This document shows positions 1 through 8,020 of a DNA stretch of 25,283 nt, one piece after another (positions within the stretch are counted from its first letter, which is position 1; each line of letters opens with the position of its first letter). The DNA comes from Sediminibacterium ginsengisoli. Lineage in GTDB: Bacteria > Bacteroidota > Bacteroidia > Chitinophagales > Chitinophagaceae. The position numbers and the translations under genes were made by a program. The DNA lies in contig CAMAQW010000004.1 in the NCBI GenBank assembly GCA_945860335.1, forward strand, positions 1 through 25,283. Direction: 5' to 3'. A model generated the notes under the pieces. The model saw nothing but the letters and a program-made list of their open reading frames with translations. It was not told the origin of the DNA and did not search any database.

Positions 1-283
1 GCAACACGAATTTTCAATCATCATGGGAAGTGATGGATTTGAAAATATAACGCGCTGGAAAAACGCAGATGTGCTTTTAAAAAAATATGCGTTTTATGTT
101 TATATACGCCCGGGGTTTGAAAACGTTGATACGCTTAGCGCCAATGTTACCATCTTAAACGCGCCGCTCTTAAATATTTCAGCAACGGGAATTAGGGAAA
201 ATATTAGAGATCAAAAAACGATTCGTTATCTAGTTCCTGAAAATGTAAGAAAAGAAATTGAGGATCATCACTATTACAAATAA
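1..283 (+). CDS. nadD: Nicotinate-nucleotide adenylyltransferase, 3' part
   Basis: Carboxy-terminal part of NadD, which joins nicotinate mononucleotide and ATP to form deamido-NAD in cytosolic NAD synthesis. The gene enters from the left; the first complete codon is at base 2 and reads QHEFSIIMGSDGF. The stretch IMGSDGFENITRWKN matches the family's conserved G-(S/T)-D segment followed by a tryptophan-lysine pair. The segment ISATGIRENIRDQKTIRYLVP is the conserved ISAT-x-IR nucleotide-binding motif near the end of the protein. The internal ATG at 23 lies inside this conserved block and is not a start. The gene ends just before a strong terminator and faces a convergent gene. The identification rests on the tail motifs only, but these are distinctive. 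Confidence 0.9.
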   Translation, partial: QHEFSIIMGSDGFENITRWKNADVLLKKYAFYVYIRPGFENVDTLSANVTILNAPLLNISATGIRENIRDQKTIRYLVPENVRKEIEDHHYYK

Positions 284-316
284 AAAAAGCCTCGCTAAAA
301 TTAGCGAGGCTTTTTA
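284..316. terminator. Intrinsic terminator between nadD and the convergent foldase gene
   Basis: A perfect inverted repeat, arms 289-298 (GCCTCGCTAA) and 301-310 (TTAGCGAGGC), is preceded by a run of A and followed by TTTTT. The A-run on one side and T-run on the other let it work in both directions, serving nadD on the plus strand and the foldase gene ending at 335 on the minus strand. Confidence 0.92.
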
Positions 317-334
317 ATATCAATTAAACATCTA

Positions 335-2425
335 CTAATAGAATGTAGACCTATTATCTGTAATTTTTGCAGCCTTTTTTATCGCTTCAAAACCTCTGTA
401 TACATTAGACTGAACAGCTTGTAAAAGCGCCGATTGTAAAGCAGCAGCATCTTGCATAACCGCAGTAGCACCAATGTTTTCGGGCTTCACAGCAAATACA
501 CCAGAAGTGCCTTCAATAGCTGAGGTGGTTTTGCCAATCAAGGCTTTATTAAATGCAGCGCCAACAACTTTTGGTTCAGCACCAACACCAGGTACAAACG
601 GAGAAGCAAAACTTAAACTATCAACACGCTGTGCTGGAAAACCAGAACTCTTTACAAAGTCTTCTAAAGAAGATCCTTTAAACTTTGATGCTATAATTTG
701 TTTTGCTTTTAATTCATTTCTTACAAGACCTTCAACAAGTGGCTTTGCTTCAGACACACCCATGGTTCCTTTTTCTCCAATTGAAGTAATCATAGCAACA
801 ATATAAGCGTCGCCGATTTCGGTAGGCTCAGAAATAGCGCCTACTTTATTATCATACACCCAACGAACCGTTTCTCTACTTTTACCTAAGCCGGTTATTG
901 TAAAGTCGTTTTTCTTAATGTCAACACCATTGAGTATTTGGAGTTTATTTTTAAGCGCATTTTGCTCAAAATCTTTCTGAGACTTACTGCTTGCAACAAA
1001 AGAGGCTGCTGCTGTAGAGGCTGCTGTTACTGTTTCGCCGCTAGCAACAATTGCTTTAGATAAATAAGCAATTTTATAAGCTGGTGCGAAATTCTTTTGG
1101 TCTAGAACTTCTGTATAGTGGTAGCCAAATTCAGACTTTACAACATCTTTAGTGCCCACTGGTTTGTCAAAAGAAAAATCATTGAACGAGCCAACCATCT
1201 GACCTTGAGCAAAATAATCATATACTCCACCCTTTGCTTTACTTCCTCCATCATCAGAATATTTTTGAACAAGTGCATTAAAGTCTGCACCACCCGCTAC
1301 CGCTATTTTAATAGAATCGGCTAGCTTCTTTGCAACACTGTCAGGTCTAATTTGTTGACCAGATTGTGGATTAACTGTTCCAATTAAAATATGACGAACT
1401 TTAGCGCTATCTGGCCAGTTTTTAACACCCACCATTTTAGCTAATACATAAGCATTGCCATCTACATAAGGACCGTAAACAGTTCCTGTAGGAATTTTAA
1501 CAAGCGTGTCTTTATTAACCTGCTGCATTCTACTCTTACTAAAATAACCATCATAAAAAGGTAAATCACTTCCCACTCTATTTAAGAAAGATGCGTTGTC
1601 TGTGGTAGTTTCAAAATCTTGTTTTTTGGAAGAAACCTCTGCTAATACAGTAGCACTATCAGCACTACTAGGAACGGCGCTAAATGAAACATATGCAATA
1701 GATCTTGTTTCTTCCTCTTTTTTATAAGCAGATGCATGTGCTTTTACATAAGCAGTAATATCATTATCTGTTACTTTAATCGTACTATCAGCAATACTTG
1801 CGTAAGGCACAAATACTACAAACGCACTAGCTATTTGATTATTATCAGCAGCTTGTTTTTCAACCATCCAATTAGGTACATAAGCAGATTTTTGTAATAG
1901 CACGCTATATTTATTGCGAATCGCTTGTTCTAAAATAGGTTGAATATAAACCTGATTGATCATTTTGATTTGATCTGCATTTTTGCTTTTTTTAATTTGA
2001 GCAAATGCTTTTTTTGCATCTTCTACTTTAAATAAGCCCGTTGCAGGATCTGTAAACTCTTGTTTTAGTGGAGAATTTTCAGAAAATAAAATTTCTGATA
2101 ATTCTTTAGCCGTTACTTGTAAACCTAATTTAGCACACTCTCCTTCAATTAATAGACGGTCTACTTCTTGATTCCATAATGAACCAATTAGTTGATCTCT
2201 TTGTGCACCCTGACTCGCATACATTTTTTCTTGCATTGCTAATTTTTCTTCAAAAGCAACTCTTTCTAACTTTTGACCATTTACTTCACCAATGGTTATT
2301 GTATTTGAAAAAGCGCTTCCGCCTCTACCAACACCATCTTGTAATATAAAAGCAATTAAGGCTACAGCGATAATAGTAAAAATGATCCACGTGCCTCTGT
2401 CACGAATACTTTGAATAACAGACAT
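335..2425 (-). CDS. PpiD/SurA-like membrane-anchored peptidyl-prolyl isomerase
   Basis: Periplasmic folding helper for envelope proteins, 696 residues. A short cytoplasmic start (MSVIQSIRDRGTW) leads into one hydrophobic anchor, roughly residues 13-29, the PpiD topology. Residues 40-240 are a helical SurA/PpiD-type chaperone region. A parvulin (rotamase) domain lies at about 342-443, recognised by KVRHILIG, the ADF..L..KYSDD segment, and GGxYDYFAQGQMVGSF followed by SEFGYHYTEVLD. A further region of about 250 residues follows, as is common in the long Bacteroidota versions. It is transcribed alone, divergent from the gamma-glutamyltransferase gene, with a candidate -7 box 46 bases before the start. 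I infer chaperone plus isomerase activity; the parvulin domain in such proteins can be weak or inactive. The family call is firm, while the exact name (PpiD or another SurA-like foldase) is less so. Confidence 0.9.
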   Translation of the reverse strand: MSVIQSIRDRGTWIIFTIIAVALIAFILQDGVGRGGSAFSNTITIGEVNGQKLERVAFEEKLAMQEKMYASQGAQRDQLIGSLWNQEVDRLLIEGECAKLGLQVTAKELSEILFSENSPLKQEFTDPATGLFKVEDAKKAFAQIKKSKNADQIKMINQVYIQPILEQAIRNKYSVLLQKSAYVPNWMVEKQAADNNQIASAFVVFVPYASIADSTIKVTDNDITAYVKAHASAYKKEEETRSIAYVSFSAVPSSADSATVLAEVSSKKQDFETTTDNASFLNRVGSDLPFYDGYFSKSRMQQVNKDTLVKIPTGTVYGPYVDGNAYVLAKMVGVKNWPDSAKVRHILIGTVNPQSGQQIRPDSVAKKLADSIKIAVAGGADFNALVQKYSDDGGSKAKGGVYDYFAQGQMVGSFNDFSFDKPVGTKDVVKSEFGYHYTEVLDQKNFAPAYKIAYLSKAIVASGETVTAASTAAASFVASSKSQKDFEQNALKNKLQILNGVDIKKNDFTITGLGKSRETVRWVYDNKVGAISEPTEIGDAYIVAMITSIGEKGTMGVSEAKPLVEGLVRNELKAKQIIASKFKGSSLEDFVKSSGFPAQRVDSLSFASPFVPGVGAEPKVVGAAFNKALIGKTTSAIEGTSGVFAVKPENIGATAVMQDAAALQSALLQAVQSNVYRGFEAIKKAAKITDNRSTFY

Positions 2426-2471
2426 AAAAACGAATTATAATAAATAAAATGACCGGCAATTTACCGGAGGG

Positions 2472-2479
2472 CAAAAATA
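2472..2479 (-). promoter_or_regulatory. Candidate -7 promoter element of the PpiD-like gene
   Basis: Read on the minus strand this is TATTTTTG, a full match to the Bacteroidota -7 element TAnnTTTG, 46 bases before the start codon. No convincing -33 element lies at the usual 19-21 base spacing; a TTTG at 2509-2506 is 26 bases away. In so AT-rich a region chance matches are likely. Confidence 0.45.
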
Positions 2480-2737
2480 AGGTATTGCGGCCTTATTTCT
2501 ATCCACAAACTAAGGGTTAATAAGTAGTATTTTAGGTGGAAAACCGCCTTTTTTTATAAAATTTATGTGAATAGAAGTAGAACAAATAGAGGGGTAAACT
2601 GGCTTTTAGGGTTATAAGGCTAAAATAAACTCATTTTACACCCAGTTAATTAACAGTATACAACTAGTGGATACTAAAATATTTATCATTGAATAACCTT
2701 GATACGTAAACTAAATTTTGGTTGATAAATTTAAATA

Positions 2738-2878
2738 AAGGTCTTAAAAACAGTGTATTAAAATGTGTATTAAGGTGTATAACCGGTTAACACTAAAAAT
2801 ATGAGTATGTGTATAAGAAGGTTATTAAGGTATTAACACCCGTAATAGTAATAGTTTATTTAAATAAAAAGGTATTAA
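2738..2878 (+). repeat. Iteron-like AAGGTNTTAA repeats
   Basis: Short direct repeats in the same orientation: AAGGTCTTAA at 2738, AAGGTGTATAA at 2772, AAGGTTATTAA at 2818, AAGGTATTAA at 2827 and AAGGTATTAA at 2869. A related AAGGTATTG lies at 2479. The copies at 2818 and 2827 overlap by two bases as a near-tandem pair. Meaning unknown; such iterated words occur in origins and in operator arrays. Confidence 0.5.
2764..2816. repeat. Cluster of DnaA-box-like 9-mers with central palindrome
   Basis: Within 53 bases there are three same-orientation 9-mers related to TGTGNATAA (complement of the DnaA box): TGTGTATTA at 2764, GGTGTATAA at 2774 and the exact TGTGTATAA at 2808. The middle one overlaps the near-palindrome GTGTATAACCGGTTAACAC at 2775-2793, whose ten-base core TAACCGGTTA (2780-2789) is perfect. 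The sequence is direct observation; binding by DnaA is inference. Confidence 0.5.
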
Positions 2879-2965
2879 ATCTATTATTACAGGATTTATT
2901 AACACACATTTTCTTAAAAAAAATTAGATGACAAAAAATCAATTGCATCTTGTAATTTCAATCTT

Positions 2966-4873
2966 ATGAAAATATTAAAATTTGTATTTGCTTTTTTAAT
3001 CCTGTCTTACACAGCAAAAACGCAACCTACTCAAAAACCTCCATTGCATGGAAAAAATTGGATGGCCATCACTGGTAAACCACTTGCAGCAACGGCTGGT
3101 TCTATTATTTTTAATAAAGGCGGAAACGCTGTAGATGCAGCCTGTGCCATGTTAGCAGCCACTTGTACGATGTGGGATGTACTTAGTTGGGGTGGTGAAA
3201 CACAGGCGTTAATTTACAATCCTAAAACAAAACAAGTTATTGCCATATCCGCCATGGGCGTGGCTCCTACGGGTGCAACACCAGAATTTTTTAAAAATAA
3301 AGGGATGAATTATCCGCCCGAATATGGTCCATTAGCAGCAACAACACCAGGTACACCTGGTGGAATTTGTTTTATGCTTGCAGAGTATGGAACCATGCGT
3401 TTGGAAGAAGTTTTAAAACCAGCGATGCAACTTGCTGCTGGTTATCCAATTGATGCACAAACAGCAAATAGTATTGAACGTGGTAAACAAAGAATTAAAG
3501 ATTGGCCTTACAGTAAAAAAGTTTTATTACCACACTTAGGTGAAAAAAGAGAAGCGCCGGAAGCTGGTGAAATATTTATTCAAAAAGATTTACTAGCCAC
3601 TTTACAAAAATTAGTAGAAGCAGAAAAACAAGCACTTAAAAAAGGTAAATCTAGAAAGGAAGCGATTTATGCAGCGTATGATCGTTTTTATAAAGGAGAT
3701 ATTGCCCAGGAATTTGTGCGTGGTTCACAGGAACAAGGTGGTTTAATTACCCTTAAAGATTTAGCCAATTGGAAACCTACCATCGAAACACCTTTACAAA
3801 TTAATTATAAAGGGATTGATGTTTATAAACTACAATCTTGGACGCAAGGTCCTAGTATGTTACAGGCTTTAAATATTTTAGAAAATTATGACTTAAAATC
3901 AATGGGTTATAATTCTCCAAAATATATACATACAGTGTATCAGGCCATGAATTTAAGTTTTGCCGACCGCGATTTCTATTATGGAGACCCGTTATTTTCT
4001 AGTCAAATTCCTATCAAAGGCTTACTGAGTAAGGATTACGCTAAAAAAAGGGCTTCACAAATACCTACTAATTTTAATAATCCAAATACAGCCCCTGGAG
4101 ATCCCTATCCATTTGAAGGAAAACAAAACCCTTATGTAAGTTTATTGGAAAAAAGAGCTGAACTATATAATAGCGATACCGCAACCAGAAAAACAGGGGT
4201 AATACCAAGTCATGACGGTACAGAAATAGCTAAAAACGAAGCCCTTAACAATGAATTATACATGGACCGTTTATGGAGGGGAACAACCTCTGTAGAAGCT
4301 GCAGATACTAGCGGATGGGTGGTTTCAATTACACCAAGTGGCGGTTGGATTCCTGCATGTATTGCTGGTAATACTGGTGTAGGTATGAGTCAGCGCATGC
4401 AATCTTTTGTTTTAGATTCTATTCAAAACCCATTTAATGTTGTGGCGCCCGGAAAAAGACCGCGCGTAACATTAACACCAAGTATGGCTTTAAAAGACGG
4501 AAAACCATTTTTATCTTTTGCGGTGCAGGGTGGTGATACACAGGATCAAAATTTATTACAGTTTTTCTTAAATATGGTTGAATTTGGAATGACGGTGCAA
4601 CAAGCGGCAGAAGCAGCTAATATTAATTCCAATCAACTATGGTTATCACTAGGGGGAAATAAAATTGCCGACAGAAAACCAAAACCAGGTAATATAACAC
4701 TGAACTCAAATACTCCAGAAAAAGTTAGAACCGAATTAAAAAATATGGGTTACAAACTAAGTTTTGATCCAAGAAGTAGTGGTCCTATTAATGCTATATT
4801 TTTTGATTGGAAGCACGGAAGCCTTTGGGGTGGCAGCTCTAACAATGGTGAAGACTATGGTATTGGTTGGTAA
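2966..4873 (+). CDS. ggt: Gamma-glutamyltransferase-family N-terminal nucleophile hydrolase
   Basis: Exported enzyme that cleaves or transfers gamma-glutamyl groups, for example from glutathione; 635 residues. Residues 1-19 are a signal peptide. The large-subunit core begins at HGKNWMAITGKPLAA, with GGNAVDAACAMLA (52-64). GPSMLQALNILE (295-306) and SFADRDFYYGDP (331-342) are conserved family segments. The self-cleavage site is at GTTS, making Thr440 the expected catalytic residue and giving subunits of about 439 and 196 residues. The usual TTH is TTS here, and the PLSSM-type motif is replaced by RPRVTLTPSMALKDGKPFL with GGDTQDQ at 523-528, a layout I associate with the YwrD/acylase-like branch. 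Substrate is therefore uncertain. It is followed 14 bases later by the ChaN-like gene, probably one transcript. I see no clear -7 box before it. Confidence 0.88.
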   Translation: MKILKFVFAFLILSYTAKTQPTQKPPLHGKNWMAITGKPLAATAGSIIFNKGGNAVDAACAMLAATCTMWDVLSWGGETQALIYNPKTKQVIAISAMGVAPTGATPEFFKNKGMNYPPEYGPLAATTPGTPGGICFMLAEYGTMRLEEVLKPAMQLAAGYPIDAQTANSIERGKQRIKDWPYSKKVLLPHLGEKREAPEAGEIFIQKDLLATLQKLVEAEKQALKKGKSRKEAIYAAYDRFYKGDIAQEFVRGSQEQGGLITLKDLANWKPTIETPLQINYKGIDVYKLQSWTQGPSMLQALNILENYDLKSMGYNSPKYIHTVYQAMNLSFADRDFYYGDPLFSSQIPIKGLLSKDYAKKRASQIPTNFNNPNTAPGDPYPFEGKQNPYVSLLEKRAELYNSDTATRKTGVIPSHDGTEIAKNEALNNELYMDRLWRGTTSVEAADTSGWVVSITPSGGWIPACIAGNTGVGMSQRMQSFVLDSIQNPFNVVAPGKRPRVTLTPSMALKDGKPFLSFAVQGGDTQDQNLLQFFLNMVEFGMTVQQAAEAANINSNQLWLSLGGNKIADRKPKPGNITLNSNTPEKVRTELKNMGYKLSFDPRSSGPINAIFFDWKHGSLWGGSSNNGEDYGIGW

Positions 4874-4887
4874 ACAAAAAAAATAAA

Positions 4888-5742
4888 ATGAAAAAATTAA
4901 TTGTTTTAGTTGTTACCTTATTTTTTGCTGTAAGTGTTTTTGCGCAGAAAAAAACACCATTTGTTTTATATAATAGCAAAGGAAAAAAAGTAAGCTATAA
5001 AAAAATGATTCGTGTGTTAGCACAAAACGATATTGTTCTTTTTGGCGAATACCATAACAATTCGATTGCACACTGGCTTCAATTAAGTGTTACCAAAGAT
5101 TTATTTGAAAAAAGAAAATTAACACTTGGTGCAGAAATGTTTGAGCAGGACAATCAACCACAATTAAATAATTATTTGCAAGGAAAAATAAATGCGAAAC
5201 AGTTTGATTCTTCTGCGCGTTTATGGAAAAATTATCCCACCGATTATGCGCCACTTGTAAATTTTGCCAAAGAAAATAATATTCCATTTACGGCCACCAA
5301 TATTCCGCGTAAATATGCATCGCTGGTTTCTAAAAAAGGGTTTACAGCACTTGATAGTTTAACTGCACAGGAAAAATCTTGGATCGCACCACTACCTATT
5401 GCGTATGATTCAGAACTTCCGGGGTATAAAAACATGATTGCGATGATGGGTGGTCATGGTGGCGAAAATCTACCAAAAGCACAAGCCAGCAAAGACGCTA
5501 CAATGGCACATTTTATATTAACCACAAAGGTGCCCGGTAGCCTATTTATCCACTACAACGGGTCTTATCACTCCGAAAACTACGAGGGGATTGGCTGGTA
5601 TTTAGCAAAATCCAACCCTTTGCTAAAAATTAAAACCATTACCACGGTAAGCCAAAAAAACATCCATAATTTGGAGGCCGAAAACCTAAATAAGGCCCAT
5701 TATATTATTTGCGTAGATTTCGATATGACAAATACATATTGA
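4888..5742 (+). CDS. ChaN/Tiki-family secreted protein (DUF399-like)
   Basis: 284 residues. I start at the ATG at 4888, which opens a clean signal peptide (MKKLIVLVVTLFFAVSVFAQ); the in-frame ATG at 4867 overlaps the end of the upstream gene and would put extra charged residues before it. The signal peptide has no lipobox cysteine, unlike ChaN lipoproteins. The mature part shows family marks: DIVLFGEYHNNSIAHWLQL near the start, LTLGAEMFEQDNQPQLNNYL, then PFTATNIPRKYASLVSKKG, and a C-terminal SLFIHYNGSYHSENYEGIGWYL. The GE-x-H and late histidines resemble the metal or haem ligands of the ChaN/EreA/Tiki fold. ChaN proteins bind haem during iron uptake, while Tiki relatives are metalloproteases; neither role can be chosen from sequence. 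It probably shares a transcript with the upstream ggt gene. Confidence 0.8.
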   Translation: MKKLIVLVVTLFFAVSVFAQKKTPFVLYNSKGKKVSYKKMIRVLAQNDIVLFGEYHNNSIAHWLQLSVTKDLFEKRKLTLGAEMFEQDNQPQLNNYLQGKINAKQFDSSARLWKNYPTDYAPLVNFAKENNIPFTATNIPRKYASLVSKKGFTALDSLTAQEKSWIAPLPIAYDSELPGYKNMIAMMGGHGGENLPKAQASKDATMAHFILTTKVPGSLFIHYNGSYHSENYEGIGWYLAKSNPLLKIKTITTVSQKNIHNLEAENLNKAHYIICVDFDMTNTY

Positions 5743-5877
5743 TAATCAGCACTTTGTGTTTTTTTAAACAAATTGCGCATAAATACAGCCTTGGTTTGTA
5801 AAAACCTTATTCTACATTTATTGGACCGATACAAAGTAACCCCCGCTAAACCAATTAGCTAAAAAATACTAAAAAAA

Positions 5878-5909
5878 TTAGTTTATTTAACAAAGGGGTA
5901 TTATCTTTG
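5878..5909 (+). promoter_or_regulatory. recA promoter
   Basis: The -7 box TATCTTTG (5902-5909) matches TAnnTTTG exactly. TTAG at 5878-5881, 20 bases upstream, is a one-mismatch version of the -33 TTTG element. Transcription should begin near 5914, giving a leader of about 31 bases. I found no operator I could name as a LexA site. Confidence 0.75.
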
Positions 5910-5944
5910 TTATCTATTAGCACGTAACAAGTAAAAACAACCAT

Positions 5945-6958
5945 ATGAGTAACACTGAAAAATTAAAGGCGCTAAAATTAACAATCGACAAAATAGATAA
6001 AGACTATGGCAAAGGTTCTGTCATGATGATGAACGAACGTAGCCAAGAACCCATGGAAGTTATTTCTACGGGCTCAATAGGGCTTGATAGTGCACTTGGC
6101 ATAGGTGGTTTACCAAAAGGTAGAATTATTGAAATATATGGTCCAGAATCTTCTGGTAAAACAACAGTGGCAATTCACGTTATTGCCGAAGCACAAAAAA
6201 AGGGTGGCATGTGTGCTATTATTGATGCGGAACACGCATTTGATAGTGCTTACGCAAAAAAATTAGGCGTAGACGTTGATAGTTTACTTGTTTCTCAACC
6301 AGATTATGGTGAGCAAGCATTAGAAATTGCCGACCGTTTAATATTATCAGGTGCACTAGACGTAGTTGTTATTGACTCGGTAGCGGCACTTGTACCAAAA
6401 AGTGAATTAGAAGGTGAAATGGGTGATTCTAAAATGGGATTACACGCAAGGCTTATGAGCCAAGCGCTACGTAAACTTACTGCTACTATTAATAAAACAG
6501 GAACGGTTTGTATTTTCATCAACCAATTACGTGAAAAAATTGGTGTCATGTTTGGTAACCCCGAAACAACAACTGGTGGTAACGCATTAAAATTCTATGC
6601 TTCTGTAAGATTAGATATCAGAAGAATGACACAAATTAAAGATGGTGATGCAGCGGTTGGTAACCACGTTAAGGTTAAGGTTGTAAAAAATAAAGTGGCA
6701 CCTCCATTTAGAGCTGCAGAATTTGATATCATTTTTGGAGAAGGTATTAGTAAACTCGGCGAAATCATTGATATGGGTGTAGAGCTTGGTATTGTTCAAA
6801 AAAGCGGTAGCTGGTTTAGCTACGACACCAATAAACTTGGCCAAGGTAGAGAGTCTGTAAAAACACTTTTACACGATAATCCAGAATTAGCCAACGAAAT
6901 CGAAGCTAAAATTAGAGCTAAGGTTATTGAAGCAAGAACTGCTGCGGCAGAAGCTTAA
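5945..6958 (+). CDS. recA: Recombinase RecA
   Basis: RecA forms filaments on single-stranded DNA and drives homologous recombination and the DNA-damage response. The 337-residue length is typical. Walker A is GPESSGKTT (66-74), the Walker B strand is LDVVVIDSVAAL (about 139-150), and the DNA-binding loop region reads FINQLREKIGVMFGNPETTTGGNALKFYASVRLDIRR as successive conserved blocks. The C-terminal tail is short and ends in alanines and glutamates rather than a long acidic run. The gene has its own promoter and terminator, so it is monocistronic. Nothing is missing or unusual. Confidence 0.98.
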   Translation: MSNTEKLKALKLTIDKIDKDYGKGSVMMMNERSQEPMEVISTGSIGLDSALGIGGLPKGRIIEIYGPESSGKTTVAIHVIAEAQKKGGMCAIIDAEHAFDSAYAKKLGVDVDSLLVSQPDYGEQALEIADRLILSGALDVVVIDSVAALVPKSELEGEMGDSKMGLHARLMSQALRKLTATINKTGTVCIFINQLREKIGVMFGNPETTTGGNALKFYASVRLDIRRMTQIKDGDAAVGNHVKVKVVKNKVAPPFRAAEFDIIFGEGISKLGEIIDMGVELGIVQKSGSWFSYDTNKLGQGRESVKTLLHDNPELANEIEAKIRAKVIEARTAAAEA

Positions 6959-6999
6959 TCATACTAAAATATGGGTTATTTGATGGGTTAGTAATAATA

Positions 7000-7034
7000 A
7001 AAATAGCCGTCCTATAAAAAGGGGCGGCTATTTT
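7000..7034 (+). terminator. Intrinsic terminator after recA
   Basis: AAAATAGCCG (7000-7009) pairs with CGGCTATTTT (7025-7034), extended by a T-G and two C-G pairs, around a loop of about eight to nine bases. The TTTT arm continues into a T-rich stretch. It lies about 40 bases after the recA stop and only 25 bases before the next start codon. Confidence 0.88.
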
Positions 7035-7058
7035 GTTTATTTTACAAAAAAAACAGGC

Positions 7059-7988
7059 TTGCTATACCAGATTTTACTTTTTTTGATACGCATCGCGCTC
7101 AAAATATTTTGTGTGTCCATTAAAGTACACAACAAAAAAGCCTTACAACAAAAGGGTCCTTTACTAATTGTTGCCAACCACCCCGATTCGTTTTTTGATG
7201 CACTTGTAATCGCAGCAAATTGTAAATACCCACTTTCGTTTTTAGCAAGAGGAGATGTATTTACAAAGCCTTGGCATAATTTTTTATTACGTGCACTTAA
7301 TATGATGCCCGTTTATAGACAAAGAGAGGGCAAAGAACACTTACACAAAAATCAAAATAGTTTTGATGCCAGCGTAGAAGTATTAAAAAATGGAGGTGTT
7401 CTATTAATTTTTATCGAAGGGACTTGTTTAAATAAAAATGAAATCCAACCCTTCAAAAAAGGAGCTGCTAGGATATTGCAACAAGCGGTGGCCCAGGGTG
7501 TAAGTCCAGCAGTGCTTCCAGCGGTTATTACCTACAATGGTTTTAAGCATTTTGGTAAAAAAGTATTTTTGATGTTGGGATCTCCGTTTCCAGCCACCAC
7601 GTTTTTTACAACAAATACAAAACAACAAAACGAAGCAAGCCAGCGAAATAATTTTAACAACCATGTGATGGAACAAATGACTTCGCTTTTTAAAGAACCA
7701 CCATCCAAAAAATACAAACGACCGCTTTATTTATTTCCAATTATTGGTATTGCTTGGTTATGGCACACTCCATTATATATATCCATCAAAACATTTGTAG
7801 CATATAAAACAAAGGGCACCGTATTTTATGATTCGGTTTTGTTTGCGCTTCTACTATTTATTTATCCGCTTTATTTAATACTGCTGTTTATATTATTGTA
7901 CAAAACCGGTGTTCCTAATTTTATGAACTGTTTAATTATAGCCGCACACCCTTTACTTGCTATCATTTATACCCAATCCAAAAAATAA
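7059..7988 (+). CDS. Membrane-bound phospholipid acyltransferase (PlsC superfamily)
   Basis: Lysophospholipid or glycerol-phosphate acyltransferase-like protein, 309 residues. Motif I is NHPDSFFDA (His41, Asp47), with five rather than four residues between His and Asp, a spacing I recall from Bacteroidota and GAT-type members. Motif III is IEGTCLNKNEIQPFKKGAARI (Glu120-Gly121-Thr122). Hydrophobic segments lie at the N terminus (about 2-20) and in the last 85 residues (two or three helices). The start is TTG at 7059: the frame is open back to 6984, but no ATG or GTG occurs before the conserved part. Substrate and position specificity cannot be told. It heads a run of same-strand genes through uvrB; the next start is 32 bases downstream. 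Confidence 0.82.
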   Translation: MLYQILLFLIRIALKIFCVSIKVHNKKALQQKGPLLIVANHPDSFFDALVIAANCKYPLSFLARGDVFTKPWHNFLLRALNMMPVYRQREGKEHLHKNQNSFDASVEVLKNGGVLLIFIEGTCLNKNEIQPFKKGAARILQQAVAQGVSPAVLPAVITYNGFKHFGKKVFLMLGSPFPATTFFTTNTKQQNEASQRNNFNNHVMEQMTSLFKEPPSKKYKRPLYLFPIIGIAWLWHTPLYISIKTFVAYKTKGTVFYDSVLFALLLFIYPLYLILLFILLYKTGVPNFMNCLIIAAHPLLAIIYTQSKK

Positions 7989-8020
7989 ATTAACTACCTT
8001 TCTGCTTTAATAAAACGCAC

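Larger units (their letters stand above)
2426..2965. other. Long AT-rich intergenic region, possible replication origin or complex control region
   Basis: This 540-base gap between divergently transcribed genes is the longest non-coding stretch in the window. No open reading frame of credible composition fills it. It contains one exact and several near matches to the DnaA box TTATNCACA: exact at 2808-2816 on the minus strand; one mismatch at 2499-2507 (plus), 2764-2772 and 2774-2782 (both minus). It also has a palindrome around 2775-2793, six AAGGT-type repeats, and TAA/TAG triplet runs at 2843-2854 mirrored by CTATTATTAC at 2881-2890. These features are what one expects of an oriC, but an AT-rich background produces such motifs easily. 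Genes on both sides point away from it. The origin call is inference. Confidence 0.4.

Noticed and set aside
474..1324. Plus-strand open frames inside the PpiD-like gene
   Set aside because: They are antisense shadows without recognisable motifs, inside a full-length conserved gene.
2843..2890. DnaA-trio-like TAA/TAG repeats as proof of an origin
   Set aside because: The triplets on the plus strand run in the wrong direction relative to the boxes to their left, and the mirrored run has no strong adjacent box. Kept only as weak context.
4867..4887. Upstream ATG start for the ChaN-like gene
   Set aside because: It overlaps the ggt end and would add a charged stretch before a signal peptide that is complete from 4888.
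5751..5765. Hairpin terminator after the ChaN-like gene (CAC-TTT-GTG then T-run)
   Set aside because: The stem is only three pairs, so despite the T-run it is not a credible terminator.
5743..5944. LexA-type operator upstream of recA
   Set aside because: I saw AT-rich repeats of TTAG and CTAA but no clear palindrome of a known SOS-box type at the promoter.
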